Shown: positions 8,338 through 20,117, counted from the first letter of the stretch. The stretch: 64,000 nucleotides of DNA from Microbacterium sp. AG1240 (GCF_003635115.1 NZ_RBXJ01000001.1:1116001-1180000); one strand, 5' to 3'. The notes: a model not told the origin generated them from the sequence alone. Numbers and translations are program-made.

Positions 8338-9473
8338 GCGCCCGATCCTACGACCGCGACCGAGGCGGCGAGGGCGGCGGCGACGTCGTCGAGAGGAGCG
8401 CTCAGGTCGTGAGGAAAGGTGAACCGCACCGCGGTTCGGGCGACGTCCGCGTCGAGGCCGAGCGCGGTCAGCACGTGCGACGGCTCGTCGCTCCCGGCCG
8501 CGCACGCCGACCCGCTGGAGGAGACGACCCCGCGCCGCTCGAGCTCCAGCAGGATCGCCTCACCGCTGGTTCCGGGGAAGACGAAGCTCGCCGTGCCGGG
8601 AAGGCGCCTCGCGGGGTGGCCGGTGAGGGCGGCCCGGGGGACCGTCGCGAGCACCCGGGCGACGAACGCGTCGCGGAACGCGCCCACTCGGGCGGCGGAC
8701 TCCTCGCGCTCGGCCTCGGCGAGTTCGAGAGCGGTGGCGATGCCGACCGCACCCGCGACGTCTTCGGTGCCCGACCGGCGGCCGCGCTCCTGGCCGCCCC
8801 CGTGCATGAGCGGTTCGAGCGGGATGCGGCCGCGCACGGCGAGCACGCCCGTACCCTTCGGTGCGCCGAGCTTGTGGCCGGCGATCGTCAGGGCATCGGC
8901 CCCCAGATCCCGCAGGGGCAGCCAGCCGGCCGCCTGCACGGCATCGAGGTGCAGTGGCACCCCTCGACCCCGCGCCGCAGCGGCGAGGGCCGCAGCATCC
9001 TGGATCGTGCCGATCTCGTTGTTCGCGTACCCGATCGACACGAGCGCGGTGTCATCGGCGATTGCGGCGGCGAGCTCTTCCGCGTCGACGAGGCCGGACG
9101 CGTCGACGGGCAGCACATCGACCTCGAACCGGTGGATCCGACGCAGGTAGTCGGCCGACTGCAGGATCGACTCGTGCTCTATCGGCGTCGTCACGACGCG
9201 CCTCGCGCCGCGATGCGCCTGCGCCGCGATCGCGATCCCCTTGAGCGCGAGGTTGTTCGCCTCCGTACCGCCGGAGGTGAAGATGACATCGCCGCGACGC
9301 ATGCCGAGAACGGCCGCGACCCGCGACCGCGCGTCGTCGAGGGCGGATGCTGCGGCCTCGCCCACGGTGTGGTGGCTCGACGGGTTGCCGAACCAGCGGG
9401 TCAGGAACGGCATCATCGCCTCGAGCACCTCGGCGCGCACCGGGGTGGTCGCGGCGTTGTCGAGATACCGCAC
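8334..9473 (-). CDS. nifS: Cysteine desulfurase, NifS/IscS-like
   Basis: A 379-residue PLP enzyme that takes sulfur from cysteine to give alanine and an enzyme persulfide. Fold-type I features are clear: YLDNAATTPV at the N-terminus, GGTEANNLA, HLDAVQAAG, the PLP lysine in IAGHKLGAPKG, and the active-site cysteine loop SSSGSACAAGSDEPSH. The GTG start is 3 nt after the nadC stop. Its place in the nad operon suggests it matures the [4Fe-4S] cluster of NadA, as proposed for NifS homologues found with nadABC in other bacteria. General housekeeping Fe-S biogenesis is usually handled elsewhere (SUF) in actinobacteria. Confidence 0.92.
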   Translation of the reverse strand: MRYLDNAATTPVRAEVLEAMMPFLTRWFGNPSSHHTVGEAAASALDDARSRVAAVLGMRRGDVIFTSGGTEANNLALKGIAIAAQAHRGARRVVTTPIEHESILQSADYLRRIHRFEVDVLPVDASGLVDAEELAAAIADDTALVSIGYANNEIGTIQDAAALAAAARGRGVPLHLDAVQAAGWLPLRDLGADALTIAGHKLGAPKGTGVLAVRGRIPLEPLMHGGGQERGRRSGTEDVAGAVGIATALELAEAEREESAARVGAFRDAFVARVLATVPRAALTGHPARRLPGTASFVFPGTSGEAILLELERRGVVSSSGSACAAGSDEPSHVLTALGLDADVARTAVRFTFPHDLSAPLDDVAAALAASVAVVGSGA

Positions 9474-9476
9474 GGC

Positions 9477-10334
9477 TCAGCCCGCGTCGATGGCGATGTC
9501 GAGTCCGAGGTCGAGCGCGCGCGCGGAGTGGGTGAGGGCCCCCACCGAGATGACGTCGACCCCGGTCTCGGCGATCGCTCGCACCGTCTCGAGGTTCACG
9601 CCGCCGGATGCCTCGACCGTGACACGACCGGCGACCCGCTCGACGCCGGCGCGCAGGTCGTCGAGCGAGAAGTTGTCGAGCATGATCGTGCCGATCCCCG
9701 CGGCGAGCACCGCGTCGATCTGGTCGAGCCGGTCGACCTCGACCTCCACGTGCGCGGTGTGGGGGAGGCGCGCGATGGCACCCTGCAGGGCGGCGGTGAC
9801 CGAGAGTCCTGTCGCGGTGAGGACGGCGAGATGGTTGTCCTTCGCCATGACCGCGTCGGACAGCGAGAAGCGGTGGTTGTGACCGCCGCCGCTGCGCACC
9901 GCGTGCCGTTCGAACGCGCGGAGTCCGGGAGTCGTCTTGCGGGTGTCGACGATGCGCGCGCCGGTATGGGCGACCTCGGCGACGTACGCGGCGGTGAGGG
10001 TTGCGATCCCCGACATCCGCTGGGTGAAGTTGAGCCCGATGCGCTCGGCGGTCAGCACGCCGCGCGCGGGCCCCGTCACCCGGGCGAGCACGTCGCCCGG
10101 CGCGAAGGCGGCGCCGTCGCCGGCGAGCAGCTCGACGGCGATGCGGTCGTCGGTCAGGCGGAACGCGGCGGCGAAGACCTCCCCGCCGCTGAAGACCCCG
10201 CTCTCCCGCGCGACGAGGTCGGCCCGTGCCGTGGCCGTCTCGGGAATGAGGCTCTCGCTGGTGAGATCGCCCCAGGGGGCGTCCTCGTCGAGGGCGGCGG
10301 CGACCACGCTGTCGATCTGGGCGCGGTTCATCAT
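9477..10334 (-). CDS. nadC: Nicotinate-nucleotide diphosphorylase (quinolinate phosphoribosyltransferase)
   Basis: A 285-residue cytoplasmic enzyme that converts quinolinate and PRPP to nicotinate mononucleotide, CO2 and PPi, the third step of de novo NAD synthesis. Recognisable segments are EDAPWGDLTSE, LNFTQRMSGIATLT, IVDTRKTTPGLRAFERHAVRSGGGHNHR, DAVMAKDNHL and IMLDNF, followed by EASGGVNLETV and ISVGALTHS. The substrate-binding Arg, His and Lys residues of these motifs are present. The start is ATGATG; the first ATG overlaps the nadB stop by 4 nt (ATGA), which suggests translational coupling. Length is normal for the family. Confidence 0.96.
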   Translation of the reverse strand: MMNRAQIDSVVAAALDEDAPWGDLTSESLIPETATARADLVARESGVFSGGEVFAAAFRLTDDRIAVELLAGDGAAFAPGDVLARVTGPARGVLTAERIGLNFTQRMSGIATLTAAYVAEVAHTGARIVDTRKTTPGLRAFERHAVRSGGGHNHRFSLSDAVMAKDNHLAVLTATGLSVTAALQGAIARLPHTAHVEVEVDRLDQIDAVLAAGIGTIMLDNFSLDDLRAGVERVAGRVTVEASGGVNLETVRAIAETGVDVISVGALTHSARALDLGLDIAIDAG

Positions 10335-11938
10335 GCGTTGGTCCCTTCGAGAACACGGCGCAGGGGAGCGTGCGACGCTGCGGCGGGGCGCCGTGTGCCC
10401 GGGGTCGCGCCGTCGGCGCGGTGGTGGGCTCCGACCGACAGGGGGCGACGGCGGGCGGCGTCGACGACGTGCGCGGCGACGAGCAGCAGGTGCGCGTCTT
10501 CGTGATCGGCGACGGTGCGGGGCGCGCGCGGTTCGGCCGACCAGGCGGCGAGCACGGATGCGGCGCGCCCGAGACCCTCGGCGGTGCGGGTGAGCGCAGC
10601 ATCCGCCCACATCAGCCGTTGCAACGCGGCGCGCGAGAACGGTTCGGCGCGAGCGGTCATGGGCGGCTCAAGGAGAGGCGAGGGGAACGCCGCGGCGACG
10701 GGCCAGTGACCGGATGCCGCGTCGGCGCCGACCGCATCGCCCACCCGCGCGCCGAACACCGCGCCCTCCAGGAGCGAGTTCGACGCGAGTCGGTTGGCGC
10801 CGTGCACTCCGGTGCGCGCCGCCTCACCCGCCGCGTACAGGCCGGGCACGGTCGTGCGGCCGTCGAGGTCGGTGACGACGCCGCCCATGAGGTAGTGCGC
10901 GGCGGGAGTGACGGGGATGGGTTCACGCGACCAGTCGTAGCCGCGCTCGCGCACGGTGCGGTCGATGGTCGGGAAGCGTCGGGCGAGGAACTCCGCCCCG
11001 AGAGCGGTGGCGTCGAGCACGACGGGCGCGCCGCCCTGGGCCGCCATCGCGCGGTCGATCGCGCGCGCCACCACGTCGCGCGGGGCCAGCTCGCCGTCGG
11101 GGTGCGCGTCGAAGGAGAACCGGCGCCCCGTCGCGTCGCGCAGCACCGCGCCCTCGCCGCGCACGGCCTCGGAGATGAGGAACGGCGCGGCGGCGTCGCC
11201 GGCGAGACCCGCGCGCGCCGGCAGGACGGTCGGGTGGAACTGCACGAACTCGAGGTCGGCGACCGCTGCACCGGCGCGGAGGGCCAGGGCGATCCCGTCA
11301 CCGGTCGCCACCGTCGGGTTCGTCGTGTGGGCGTACAGCTGCCCGGCGCCGCCGGTGGCGATCACGACCGCGTCGGCGTCGATCCCGCGGCGCTCGCCGC
11401 CGTGGAAGACCTCGACACCGACGACACGACCGCGATCGAGGACGAGGTCGGTGACCAGCGCGTGCTCCACGAGCGTCGCCGCGCTCTCACGCATCCGTGC
11501 GACGAGCGCCGCCTCGATGGCCGCGCCCGTGGCATCGCCGCCGGCGTGCAGCACGCGGGGTGCGGAGTGCGCGGCCTCGAGCCCGGCGCTCACCGTGCCG
11601 TCGGGGTCGCGGTCGAAGGCCACGCCGCGGGCGATGAGCTCTTCGACGCGCCTGGGACCCTCGGTGACGAGCGTGCGCACCGCGGTCTCGTCGTTCAGGC
11701 CCGCGCCGGCGACGAGCGTGTCGTGCGCGTGGTCGTCGACGCTGTCGGTCGGGGTCCAGACCGCGGCGATGCCGCCCTGGGCGTACCGCGTGTTCGACTC
11801 GCTCACCGCTCCCTTGGTGACGACGGTGACGTGGCAGCCCGCGTCGAGCGCATGCAACGCCGCGGTCAGCCCGGCGATACCGGATCCGACCACCACCACC
11901 GACGAGCGGGACACGCCGGGGCGCGGAAAATCGCTCAC
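10331..11938 (-). CDS. nadB: L-aspartate oxidase
   Basis: A 535-residue FAD enzyme that oxidises L-aspartate to iminoaspartate, the first step of de novo NAD synthesis. It has the N-terminal dinucleotide-binding motif VVVGSGIAGLTAALHA, SNTRYAQGGIAAVW (the conserved Ser/Gln-Gly-Gly segment), ATGGAGQLYAHTTNP, EFVQFHPT, the active-site region HYLMGGVVTD and GLYAAGEAARTGVHGANRLASNSLLEG. These match the succinate dehydrogenase/NadB flavoprotein family; the context with nadA and nadC decides for NadB. The C-terminal helical domain is present but short. The GTG start overlaps the nadA stop as GTGA. Confidence 0.96.
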   Translation of the reverse strand: MSDFPRPGVSRSSVVVVGSGIAGLTAALHALDAGCHVTVVTKGAVSESNTRYAQGGIAAVWTPTDSVDDHAHDTLVAGAGLNDETAVRTLVTEGPRRVEELIARGVAFDRDPDGTVSAGLEAAHSAPRVLHAGGDATGAAIEAALVARMRESAATLVEHALVTDLVLDRGRVVGVEVFHGGERRGIDADAVVIATGGAGQLYAHTTNPTVATGDGIALALRAGAAVADLEFVQFHPTVLPARAGLAGDAAAPFLISEAVRGEGAVLRDATGRRFSFDAHPDGELAPRDVVARAIDRAMAAQGGAPVVLDATALGAEFLARRFPTIDRTVRERGYDWSREPIPVTPAAHYLMGGVVTDLDGRTTVPGLYAAGEAARTGVHGANRLASNSLLEGAVFGARVGDAVGADAASGHWPVAAAFPSPLLEPPMTARAEPFSRAALQRLMWADAALTRTAEGLGRAASVLAAWSAEPRAPRTVADHEDAHLLLVAAHVVDAARRRPLSVGAHHRADGATPGTRRPAAASHAPLRRVLEGTNA

Positions 11939-13263
11939 GGCTTGGCCGCCAGCATGCGTTCGAGGGCGACCGTCGCGGGCTCGGACACCGATGAGGGAAC
12001 GGTGATGCGATTGAGCACCACCCCCGCGACGAGCGCCTCGAGCACCCAGGCGAGGTAGCCGGGGTGGATGCGGTACATCGTCGAGCACGGGCAGACGACG
12101 GGGTCGAGGCAGAAGATCTCGTGCTGCGGGTACTGCGCGGCCAGACGCTGCACCAGGTTCACCTCGGTGCCGATCGCGAAGGTGGTCGGCTCGGTCGCAG
12201 CGGCGATGGCCTTCTGGATGTAGTCGGTGGATCCGGCCTCGTCCGCCGCATCCACCACGTCCATCGGGCACTCGGGGTGCACGATCACGCGGACTCCCGG
12301 GTGCTCGACGCGCGCCTTGTCGATCTGCTCGACCGAGAAGCGCCGGTGCACCGAGCAGAAGCCGTGCCACAGGATCACGCGGCTGTCGAGGAGGGTCGCG
12401 CCGTCGTTGCCGCCGAGGGGCCGGCGGGGGTTCCACATCGGCATCTGCTCCAGCGGCACGCCCATCGCCTTGGCCGTGTTGCGGCCGAGGTGCTGGTCGG
12501 GGAAGAAGAGCACCCGGCGCCCGCGGGCGAACGCCCACTCGAGCACGGTGCGCGCGTTCGACGACGTGCAGACGATGCCGCCGTGGCGTCCGACGAAACC
12601 CTTGATGGCGGCGGAGGAGTTCATATAAGTGACGGGGATCACCGGCACGCGCCCGTCGGCGTCGACCGCCTCGAGGTCGCCGTAGACGTCTTCGAGCTGC
12701 TCCCAGCACTCCTCGACCTGGTCGATGTCGGCCATGTCGGCCATCGAGCATCCGGCGGCGAGGTTGGGGAGGATGACCGCCTGCTCTGGCCGGGAGAGGA
12801 GATCGGCGGTCTCGGCCATGAAGTGCACGCCGCAGAAGACGATGGCCTCCGCCTCGGGGTGGGCCTTGGCCGCGTTGGCGAGCTGGAAGGAGTCGCCCAC
12901 GTAGTCGGCGTGGCGCACGACCTCTTCGCGCTGGTAGAAGTGCCCCAGCACCACGGCGCGGTCGCCGAGGGTCGCCTTTGCGGCTCGTACGCGGGCGTCG
13001 AGCTCGTCGTCGGAGGCATCGCGATACTCCTGCGGCAGCTCGCCCTGACGCGGCGAACCCGTCGGGATCACGTCGCCCATCGACGACCCGGGACCGTACC
13101 CGGGGCGGGTGTCGAAGTTCCACGGACCCGCGGCGAGATCAGTGGTGCAGGTGGAGTTGAGTGACGCGCCGGCCACGATCGCCTGGATCTCGTGGTCGAC
13201 CGACGGGTCGAGCGGGGGGCCGTCGCCGCGGCGAAGGTCGAGGGTCAGGGGTGTCGCGGTCAT
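11935..13263 (-). CDS. nadA: Quinolinate synthase, [4Fe-4S] enzyme
   Basis: About 442 residues. It condenses iminoaspartate with dihydroxyacetone phosphate to quinolinate. Three cysteines expected to bind the [4Fe-4S] cluster are seen in IVFCGVHFMAETADLL, HPECPMDV and CLDPVVCPCSTM (the last has extra cysteines). Other family segments are LGHFYQREEVVRHADYVGDS, NLAAGCSMADMA, VTYMNSSAAIKGFVGRHGGIVCTSSNA and FFPDQHLGRNTA. It is longer than E. coli NadA because of an N-terminal extension of about 100 residues, as in other actinobacterial forms. The ATG at 13263 has GGGAG 5 nt upstream; an ATG at 13275 overlapping the nrtR stop is an alternative. Confidence 0.95.
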   Translation of the reverse strand: MTATPLTLDLRRGDGPPLDPSVDHEIQAIVAGASLNSTCTTDLAAGPWNFDTRPGYGPGSSMGDVIPTGSPRQGELPQEYRDASDDELDARVRAAKATLGDRAVVLGHFYQREEVVRHADYVGDSFQLANAAKAHPEAEAIVFCGVHFMAETADLLSRPEQAVILPNLAAGCSMADMADIDQVEECWEQLEDVYGDLEAVDADGRVPVIPVTYMNSSAAIKGFVGRHGGIVCTSSNARTVLEWAFARGRRVLFFPDQHLGRNTAKAMGVPLEQMPMWNPRRPLGGNDGATLLDSRVILWHGFCSVHRRFSVEQIDKARVEHPGVRVIVHPECPMDVVDAADEAGSTDYIQKAIAAATEPTTFAIGTEVNLVQRLAAQYPQHEIFCLDPVVCPCSTMYRIHPGYLAWVLEALVAGVVLNRITVPSSVSEPATVALERMLAAKP

Positions 13264-13274
13264 GGGGGCTCCCA

Positions 13275-13991
13275 TCAGTGGCGTGCGGTCAACGGACCGC
13301 GCTCGGCGAGCTCGACGTCGGGGTCGTAGCGGTACAGGCGGGCGGGGCGGTGGCTCCCGGTGCGGAAGCGGTCGGTGGGGAAGAGGGTGCCCGAGCCCTC
13401 GACCTGGCGGCGGAAGTTGGCGGGGTCGAGTCGGCGGCCGAGGATCGACTCGTACACCTCGCGCAGCTCCGCCAGGGTGAACTCCGGCGGCAGCAGCCCG
13501 TGTGCGATCCGGCTGTAGCCGACCTTGGAGCGCAGTCGCCAGAGCGCGTACTCGACGATCTCGTTGTGATCGAAGGCGAGGCGGGGGAGCGAGGCGGCGT
13601 CGAACCACTCGACGTTCTCGGGGGCATCGCCCTGGGCCGCGTGCGCGGCGACCTGGGCGTCGACCTCGTCGGCGCGCAGCAGCGCCCAGTAGACGATCGA
13701 GACGACACGAGCGGGGGAGCGGTCGACGCCGCCGAACGCGTAGAGCTGCTCGAGGTAGCTGGCCGAGAGTCCGGTGGTCTCGGCGAGAGTGCGGGATGCG
13801 GCGTCTTCCAGCTCTTCGGCGGGATCGAGCCAGCCCCCGGGCAGCGCCCACAGGCCGTCGAACGGATCGCGCGTGCGACGGACGAGCGGCAGCATCAGCT
13901 CGGCCGGCGCGGAGTCGTCGGTGCGCCGCAGGCTGAAGATCACCGTGGAGACGGCGACGCGGGCGGCTTCGGGGGGTGTGCTTTGTGTCAT
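13275..13991 (-). CDS. nrtR: NrtR-type Nudix transcriptional regulator of NAD metabolism
   Basis: A 238-residue protein with an N-terminal Nudix domain (VIFSLRR...LPLVRRTRDPFDGLWALPGGWLDPAEELEDAASRTLAETTGL) and a C-terminal winged-helix domain (IAHGLLPPEFTLAELREVYESILGRRLDPANFRRQV). The Nudix box is degenerate: the REUxEE core reads RTLAET, which fits NrtR proteins that sense ADP-ribose rather than hydrolyse it. It is the first gene of the nad operon and its ATG sits inside a palindrome, so autoregulation together with nadABC is likely. Substrate-level evidence is absent. Upstream in-frame codons exist to 14066 but have no ribosome site and would run through the operator region. Confidence 0.88.
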   Translation of the reverse strand: MTQSTPPEAARVAVSTVIFSLRRTDDSAPAELMLPLVRRTRDPFDGLWALPGGWLDPAEELEDAASRTLAETTGLSASYLEQLYAFGGVDRSPARVVSIVYWALLRADEVDAQVAAHAAQGDAPENVEWFDAASLPRLAFDHNEIVEYALWRLRSKVGYSRIAHGLLPPEFTLAELREVYESILGRRLDPANFRRQVEGSGTLFPTDRFRTGSHRPARLYRYDPDVELAERGPLTARH

Positions 13992-14025
13992 GATGACTAT
14001 TACCTCGCGGACGATCTTATAGTCA
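13987..14025. promoter_or_regulatory. Candidate NrtR operator region of the nad operon
   Basis: Two dyads are visible between nrtR and marP. GTCAT-G-ATGAC (13987-13997) is a perfect palindrome covering the nrtR start codon. TGACTAT (13994-14000) and ATAGTCA (14019-14025) form a second perfect inverted repeat whose left arm overlaps the first dyad. Two symmetrical sites in front of a NrtR-led operon are what an autoregulatory operator should look like. No binding data are available from sequence. Confidence 0.55.
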
Positions 14026-14092
14026 CAGCGACTCGAAGCACAAACCAGGACCCGCTCAGCCACCACCCCTACGCTGTCCGGAGGAGGTACCC

Positions 14093-15265
14093 GTGCTCGT
14101 CGTCGATGTCGTTCTCATCGTGCTGCTCGTCGTGTCGGCGATCGTCGGATTGCGCCGTGGCCTGCTCGCCAGCGTCGGGCTGTTCGCGGGCATCGCGCTC
14201 GGCGCGGCGGTGGCCTACTGGCTCATGCCGCTGGCCGGGTCGTGGGTCTCCGACCCGTCGTGGCGTCTCGTGACGGTCATCTCGGTCGGCATCGGCCTGC
14301 TGCTCCTGGGCGCGGCCGTCGGCTCCGCCATCGGGCGCTCGCTGCGACGAGGCGTCGACCGCATCAAGCTCCGCGTGCCGGAACGGATCCTCGGAGGACT
14401 CGCCAGCTTCGTCGGCGCCGCGCTCGCGATCTCGTTCCTCGGCGGAGCGCTGGTCTCCACCGGAACCCCCGTGATCTCCAGTGCGCTCGCGTCATCGACC
14501 GTTCTGCGCACCATCGACACCGTCACCCCCGCGCCCGTGCGGGCCACCCTCGCCCAGCTGCGCGGCTCGGTGTTCGGCGACGGCCTTCCGCGACTGGGCG
14601 AGCTGCTCGAGCCGGCGCTCGTGCCGGCCGCCCCCGCGGTGTCGCTCGACGACCCCGCGCTCACCGCCGCAGCCCAGTCGGTCGCGAAGATCACCGGTGT
14701 CGCGTACGCGTGCGGCATCACGGCCACCGGCACGGGCTTCGCCGTGGCACCCGATCGCATCGTGACGAACGCCCACGTGGTGGCCGGGGTCGAGCAGCCC
14801 GTGGTCGAACTGCCCGGACGCCCGGCGCAGGACGGACGCATCGTCTACTTCGACCCCGTCGACGACCTGGCCGTCATCGCGGTGGACGGACTGGACGCGA
14901 CGCCCCTCGCGATCGCCGACACCCTCCCGGTCGGATCGGCCGCCGTGGTGCAGGGCTACCCTCACGGCGGTCCGTTCACCTCGGGCAACGCGCAGGTCGT
15001 CTCGGTCGGCGCGCCGAGCGTCCCCGACATCTACGACTCGGGTTCGGCACCCCGCGACATCTACGCGCTGTCGGCCATCGTGCGTCCCGGCAACTCCGGA
15101 GGGCCGCTCCTCACCCCGTCGGGCGAGGTGGCCGGGGTCGTCTTCGCGCGGTCCGACAGCGACGACGACGTCGGATACGCCATGACCCCGGTCGAACTCG
15201 ACCCCGTGATCGCGCGCCTGGGCGAGTTCGGCGCCCCGGTCGCCTCCGGGGCCTGCACCGCCTGA
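14093..15265 (+). CDS. marP: MarP-type membrane-anchored serine protease
   Basis: A 390-residue membrane protease. The first ~125 residues hold about four transmembrane segments of the CvpA type (VDVVLIVLLVVSAIVGLRRGLL...). After a linker comes a periplasmic chymotrypsin-like domain with a complete triad: H228 in TNAHVV, D257/D258 in FDPVDDLAVI and S335 in RPGNSGGPL. This is the layout of mycobacterial MarP (Rv3671c), which is needed for acid resistance and cell-wall hydrolase processing; that role here is by analogy. The GTG start has a strong GGAGGAGG site at 14080-14087. It is transcribed divergently from the nad operon. Confidence 0.93.
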   Translation: MLVVDVVLIVLLVVSAIVGLRRGLLASVGLFAGIALGAAVAYWLMPLAGSWVSDPSWRLVTVISVGIGLLLLGAAVGSAIGRSLRRGVDRIKLRVPERILGGLASFVGAALAISFLGGALVSTGTPVISSALASSTVLRTIDTVTPAPVRATLAQLRGSVFGDGLPRLGELLEPALVPAAPAVSLDDPALTAAAQSVAKITGVAYACGITATGTGFAVAPDRIVTNAHVVAGVEQPVVELPGRPAQDGRIVYFDPVDDLAVIAVDGLDATPLAIADTLPVGSAAVVQGYPHGGPFTSGNAQVVSVGAPSVPDIYDSGSAPRDIYALSAIVRPGNSGGPLLTPSGEVAGVVFARSDSDDDVGYAMTPVELDPVIARLGEFGAPVASGACTA

Positions 15266-15272
15266 GGCGGCG

Positions 15273-15308
15273 CGGCGAGCAGCTCCCGCCACGGCGAGCA
15301 GCTCCCGC
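15273..15308. repeat. 17-nt tandem duplication
   Basis: CGGCGAGCAGCTCCCGC occurs at 15273-15289 and again at 15292-15308, directly upstream of the gcv -10 box. It may be a chance duplication or part of a control site. Confidence 0.7.
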
Positions 15309-15314
15309 TATGCT
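15309..15314 (+). promoter_or_regulatory. -10 box of the gcv operon
   Basis: TATGCT, about 37 nt before the first glycine aptamer; a transcript start near 15321 would place both aptamers in the 5' leader. No convincing -35 box is visible at the usual spacing. Confidence 0.55.
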
Positions 15315-15344
15315 GAGCGCGACAAGTCCATACGGCCCCATGAT

Positions 15345-15546
15345 CGTTGCGGGAGAGCCTCGGCACAATCCTGCCGGGCACCGAAGGAGCAAGCCTCCCC
15401 GCCAATCTCTCAGGTACGCGTACCGCGCCGATCGGGCCACTCTGGAAAGCGATGCCGAGCGGTGCTCGACATCCGCCGACGGTGAAAGGCGCAGCATCCG
15501 CTCTTCGATGCCGAGCTGAAACTCTCAGGCCCATGACAGAGGGGGA
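15345..15546 (+). promoter_or_regulatory. Tandem glycine riboswitch (gcvT element)
   Basis: Two consecutive glycine aptamers. The first (about 15351-15437) has GGGAGAG, GCACCGAAGGAGCAAG and CCGCCAATCTCTCAGG. The second (about 15438-15545) has ACTCTGGAAAG, CCGACGGTGAAAGGCG and AACTCTCAGGCCCATGACAG followed by GGGGGAG. These are the conserved pairing and core strings of the glycine riboswitch. It lies 45 nt upstream of the gcvT start. In this class, glycine binding usually turns on expression of glycine cleavage genes. The second aptamer's last paired strand is close to the gcvT ribosome site, so control could act on translation or termination. Confidence 0.93.
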
Positions 15547-15590
15547 GTTCCCGCCATCGCGAGGTGGCACCCGACCGCCGGGAGAACTCG

Positions 15591-16772
15591 ATGTCAGAAC
15601 CCCGCTCCAGCCCGCTTCATCAGCGCCATGAGTCGCTCGGCGCGGCGTTCACCGATTTCGGCGGGTGGCTCATGCCGGTGCGCTACGCCTCCGACCTCGC
15701 CGAGCATCGAGCCGTCCGCGAGGCCGCCGGACTCTTCGACATCTCGCACATGGCCGAATTCTGGGTGCACGACGGCCGCGCCGCCGACTTCCTCGACTAC
15801 GCCCTCGCCGGTCGCGTCTGTGCAATGGGCGTCGGCAAGGCGAAGTACTCGCTCGTGCTCGCCGACGACGGCGGCATCGTCGACGATGTCATCGTCTACC
15901 GCACGGGCGGGGAGTACTTCCTCGTAGTCGCCAACGCCGGAAACCGTGCGGCCGTCGCCGCGGCGCTGGATGCGGCGCTCGCCGCCTGGGCCCGCGTGCG
16001 CGCCTTCCGTGACGGACCCGTCGAGGGGAACTTCGCCGGCATATTCGGAGGGGAGCTGCCCCGTGTCGAAGACGTGAGCGATCAGACCGCGCTCCTCGCG
16101 GTGCAGGGGCCGCGGGCGCGCGCGATCGTCGAGGCCACGGCCGGCGTCGACATCACCGGCACCGCGCTCGCCGATGTGGGGTACTACGCCTGGACCGGCG
16201 GCACCTTCGCCGGTGCCTCCCTCCTCGTCGCACGCACCGGGTACACCGGGGAGGACGGCTTCGAACTCCTCGTGCCGAACCGAGTGGCCGTCGCCCTGTG
16301 GGACGCCCTGCTCGCCGCGGGCCGACCGTTCGGCCTCGTGCCCGCCGGCCTCGCGGCGCGCGACACGCTGCGTCTGGAGGCGGGAATGCCGTTGTACGGT
16401 CACGAACTCGCGCGCGACGTCGTGCCTGCCCAGGCGGGGCTCGCCCACGCGGTGGCGCTCGACAAAGACGACTTCGTCGGGAAGGGCGCGCTCGCCGCTG
16501 ATGCCACTGGAGTCGGAGACCGGCCGGTTCTCGTCGGTCTCGTCTCCGACGGCAAGCGCGCGGGGCGCGCGGGCTACGCCGTCTACGACGGAGACACCCG
16601 GGTCGGCGAGATCACCAGCGGTGCGCTGAGCCCGACCCTGCAGCATCCGATCGCCCTCGCCTTCGTCTCGCCGGAGTCGAGCTCTCTCGGAACCGAACTC
16701 GCCATCGACGTGCGCGGCACGCGCATCCCCGCAACCGTGACCGCTCTGCCGTTCTACCGGAGGAAGAAATGA
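15591..16772 (+). CDS. gcvT: Glycine cleavage system aminomethyltransferase (T-protein)
   Basis: A 393-residue tetrahydrofolate-dependent enzyme. It takes the aminomethyl group from lipoylated GcvH, releasing ammonia and 5,10-methylene-THF. Family segments are [88 protein letters not shown] and [16 protein letters not shown]; the Asp expected for catalysis is in the D-T-L-R-L/DVIV region. The ATG at 15591 follows GGGAGA; a start 27 nt upstream in the leader is less likely. The gene ends with ATGA overlapping gcvH. Confidence 0.96.
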   Translation: MSEPRSSPLHQRHESLGAAFTDFGGWLMPVRYASDLAEHRAVREAAGLFDISHMAEFWVHDGRAADFLDYALAGRVCAMGVGKAKYSLVLADDGGIVDDVIVYRTGGEYFLVVANAGNRAAVAAALDAALAAWARVRAFRDGPVEGNFAGIFGGELPRVEDVSDQTALLAVQGPRARAIVEATAGVDITGTALADVGYYAWTGGTFAGASLLVARTGYTGEDGFELLVPNRVAVALWDALLAAGRPFGLVPAGLAARDTLRLEAGMPLYGHELARDVVPAQAGLAHAVALDKDDFVGKGALAADATGVGDRPVLVGLVSDGKRAGRAGYAVYDGDTRVGEITSGALSPTLQHPIALAFVSPESSSLGTELAIDVRGTRIPATVTALPFYRRKK

Positions 16773-17148
16773 CCGATCTCGACGCCCTGTCCTACACCGC
16801 CGAGCACGAGTGGATCGCGTCGGACGACGCCGTCGCCACCGTCGGCATCACCGACTTCGCCGCCGACAAGCTCGGCGACGTGGTCTTCGTCGACCTCCCC
16901 GCCGTCGGCTCTGTCGTCGCCGCCGCCGAGGTCTGCGGCGAGATCGAGTCGACGAAGTCGGTCGGCGAGATTTATGCGCCGCTCTCGGGCGAGGTCGTCG
17001 AGATCAACGAGGCCGTCGTCGACGACCCCTCGCTCGTCAACAGCGACCCGTTCGGCGGCGGATGGCTGCTGAAGATCCGCGTCGACTCCTCGGCGTCGGC
17101 CGATCTGCTCGACCGCGCCGCGTACGTCGCCCTCACCGGGAGCGCGGC

Positions 17149-17152
<4 letters not shown>
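16769..17152 (+). CDS. gcvH: Glycine cleavage system H protein
   Basis: A 127-residue lipoyl carrier protein that shuttles the aminomethyl intermediate between GcvP and GcvT. The lipoylation site is K63 in [13 protein letters not shown]; the flanking [25 protein letters not shown] and [13 protein letters not shown] are typical. The ATG overlaps the gcvT stop and the TGA overlaps the gcvP GTG, so the three genes are probably translationally coupled. Confidence 0.97.
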
Positions 17153-20025
<2,873 letters not shown>

Positions 20026-20044
20026 CCCGCGTGCGGGTTCCTGA

Positions 20045-20117
20045 CCGCGAGACTTCAACCTGGCGACGAGACAGCGGCGTAGCGCTGCAGTCTCGTTGCG
20101 GGGGTGAAGTCTCGCGG
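20045..20117. repeat. 73-nt palindromic element, family B, copy 1
   Basis: Nested inverted repeat: outer arms CCGCGAGACTTCAACC (20045-20060) and GGGTGAAGTCTCGCGG (20102-20117) with one mismatch, and inner arms GCGACGAGACAGCGG (20063-20077) and CTGCAGTCTCGTTGC (20085-20099). It lies between gcvP and the convergent AbiEi-like gene and contains the last codons and stop of the latter. A diverged copy of the same length is at 21188-21260. It may work as a bidirectional terminator. Confidence 0.85.

Noticed and set aside
14000..14066. Upstream extension of NrtR to 14066
   Set aside because: It would run through the operator dyads, lacks a ribosome site and adds residues not seen in the family.
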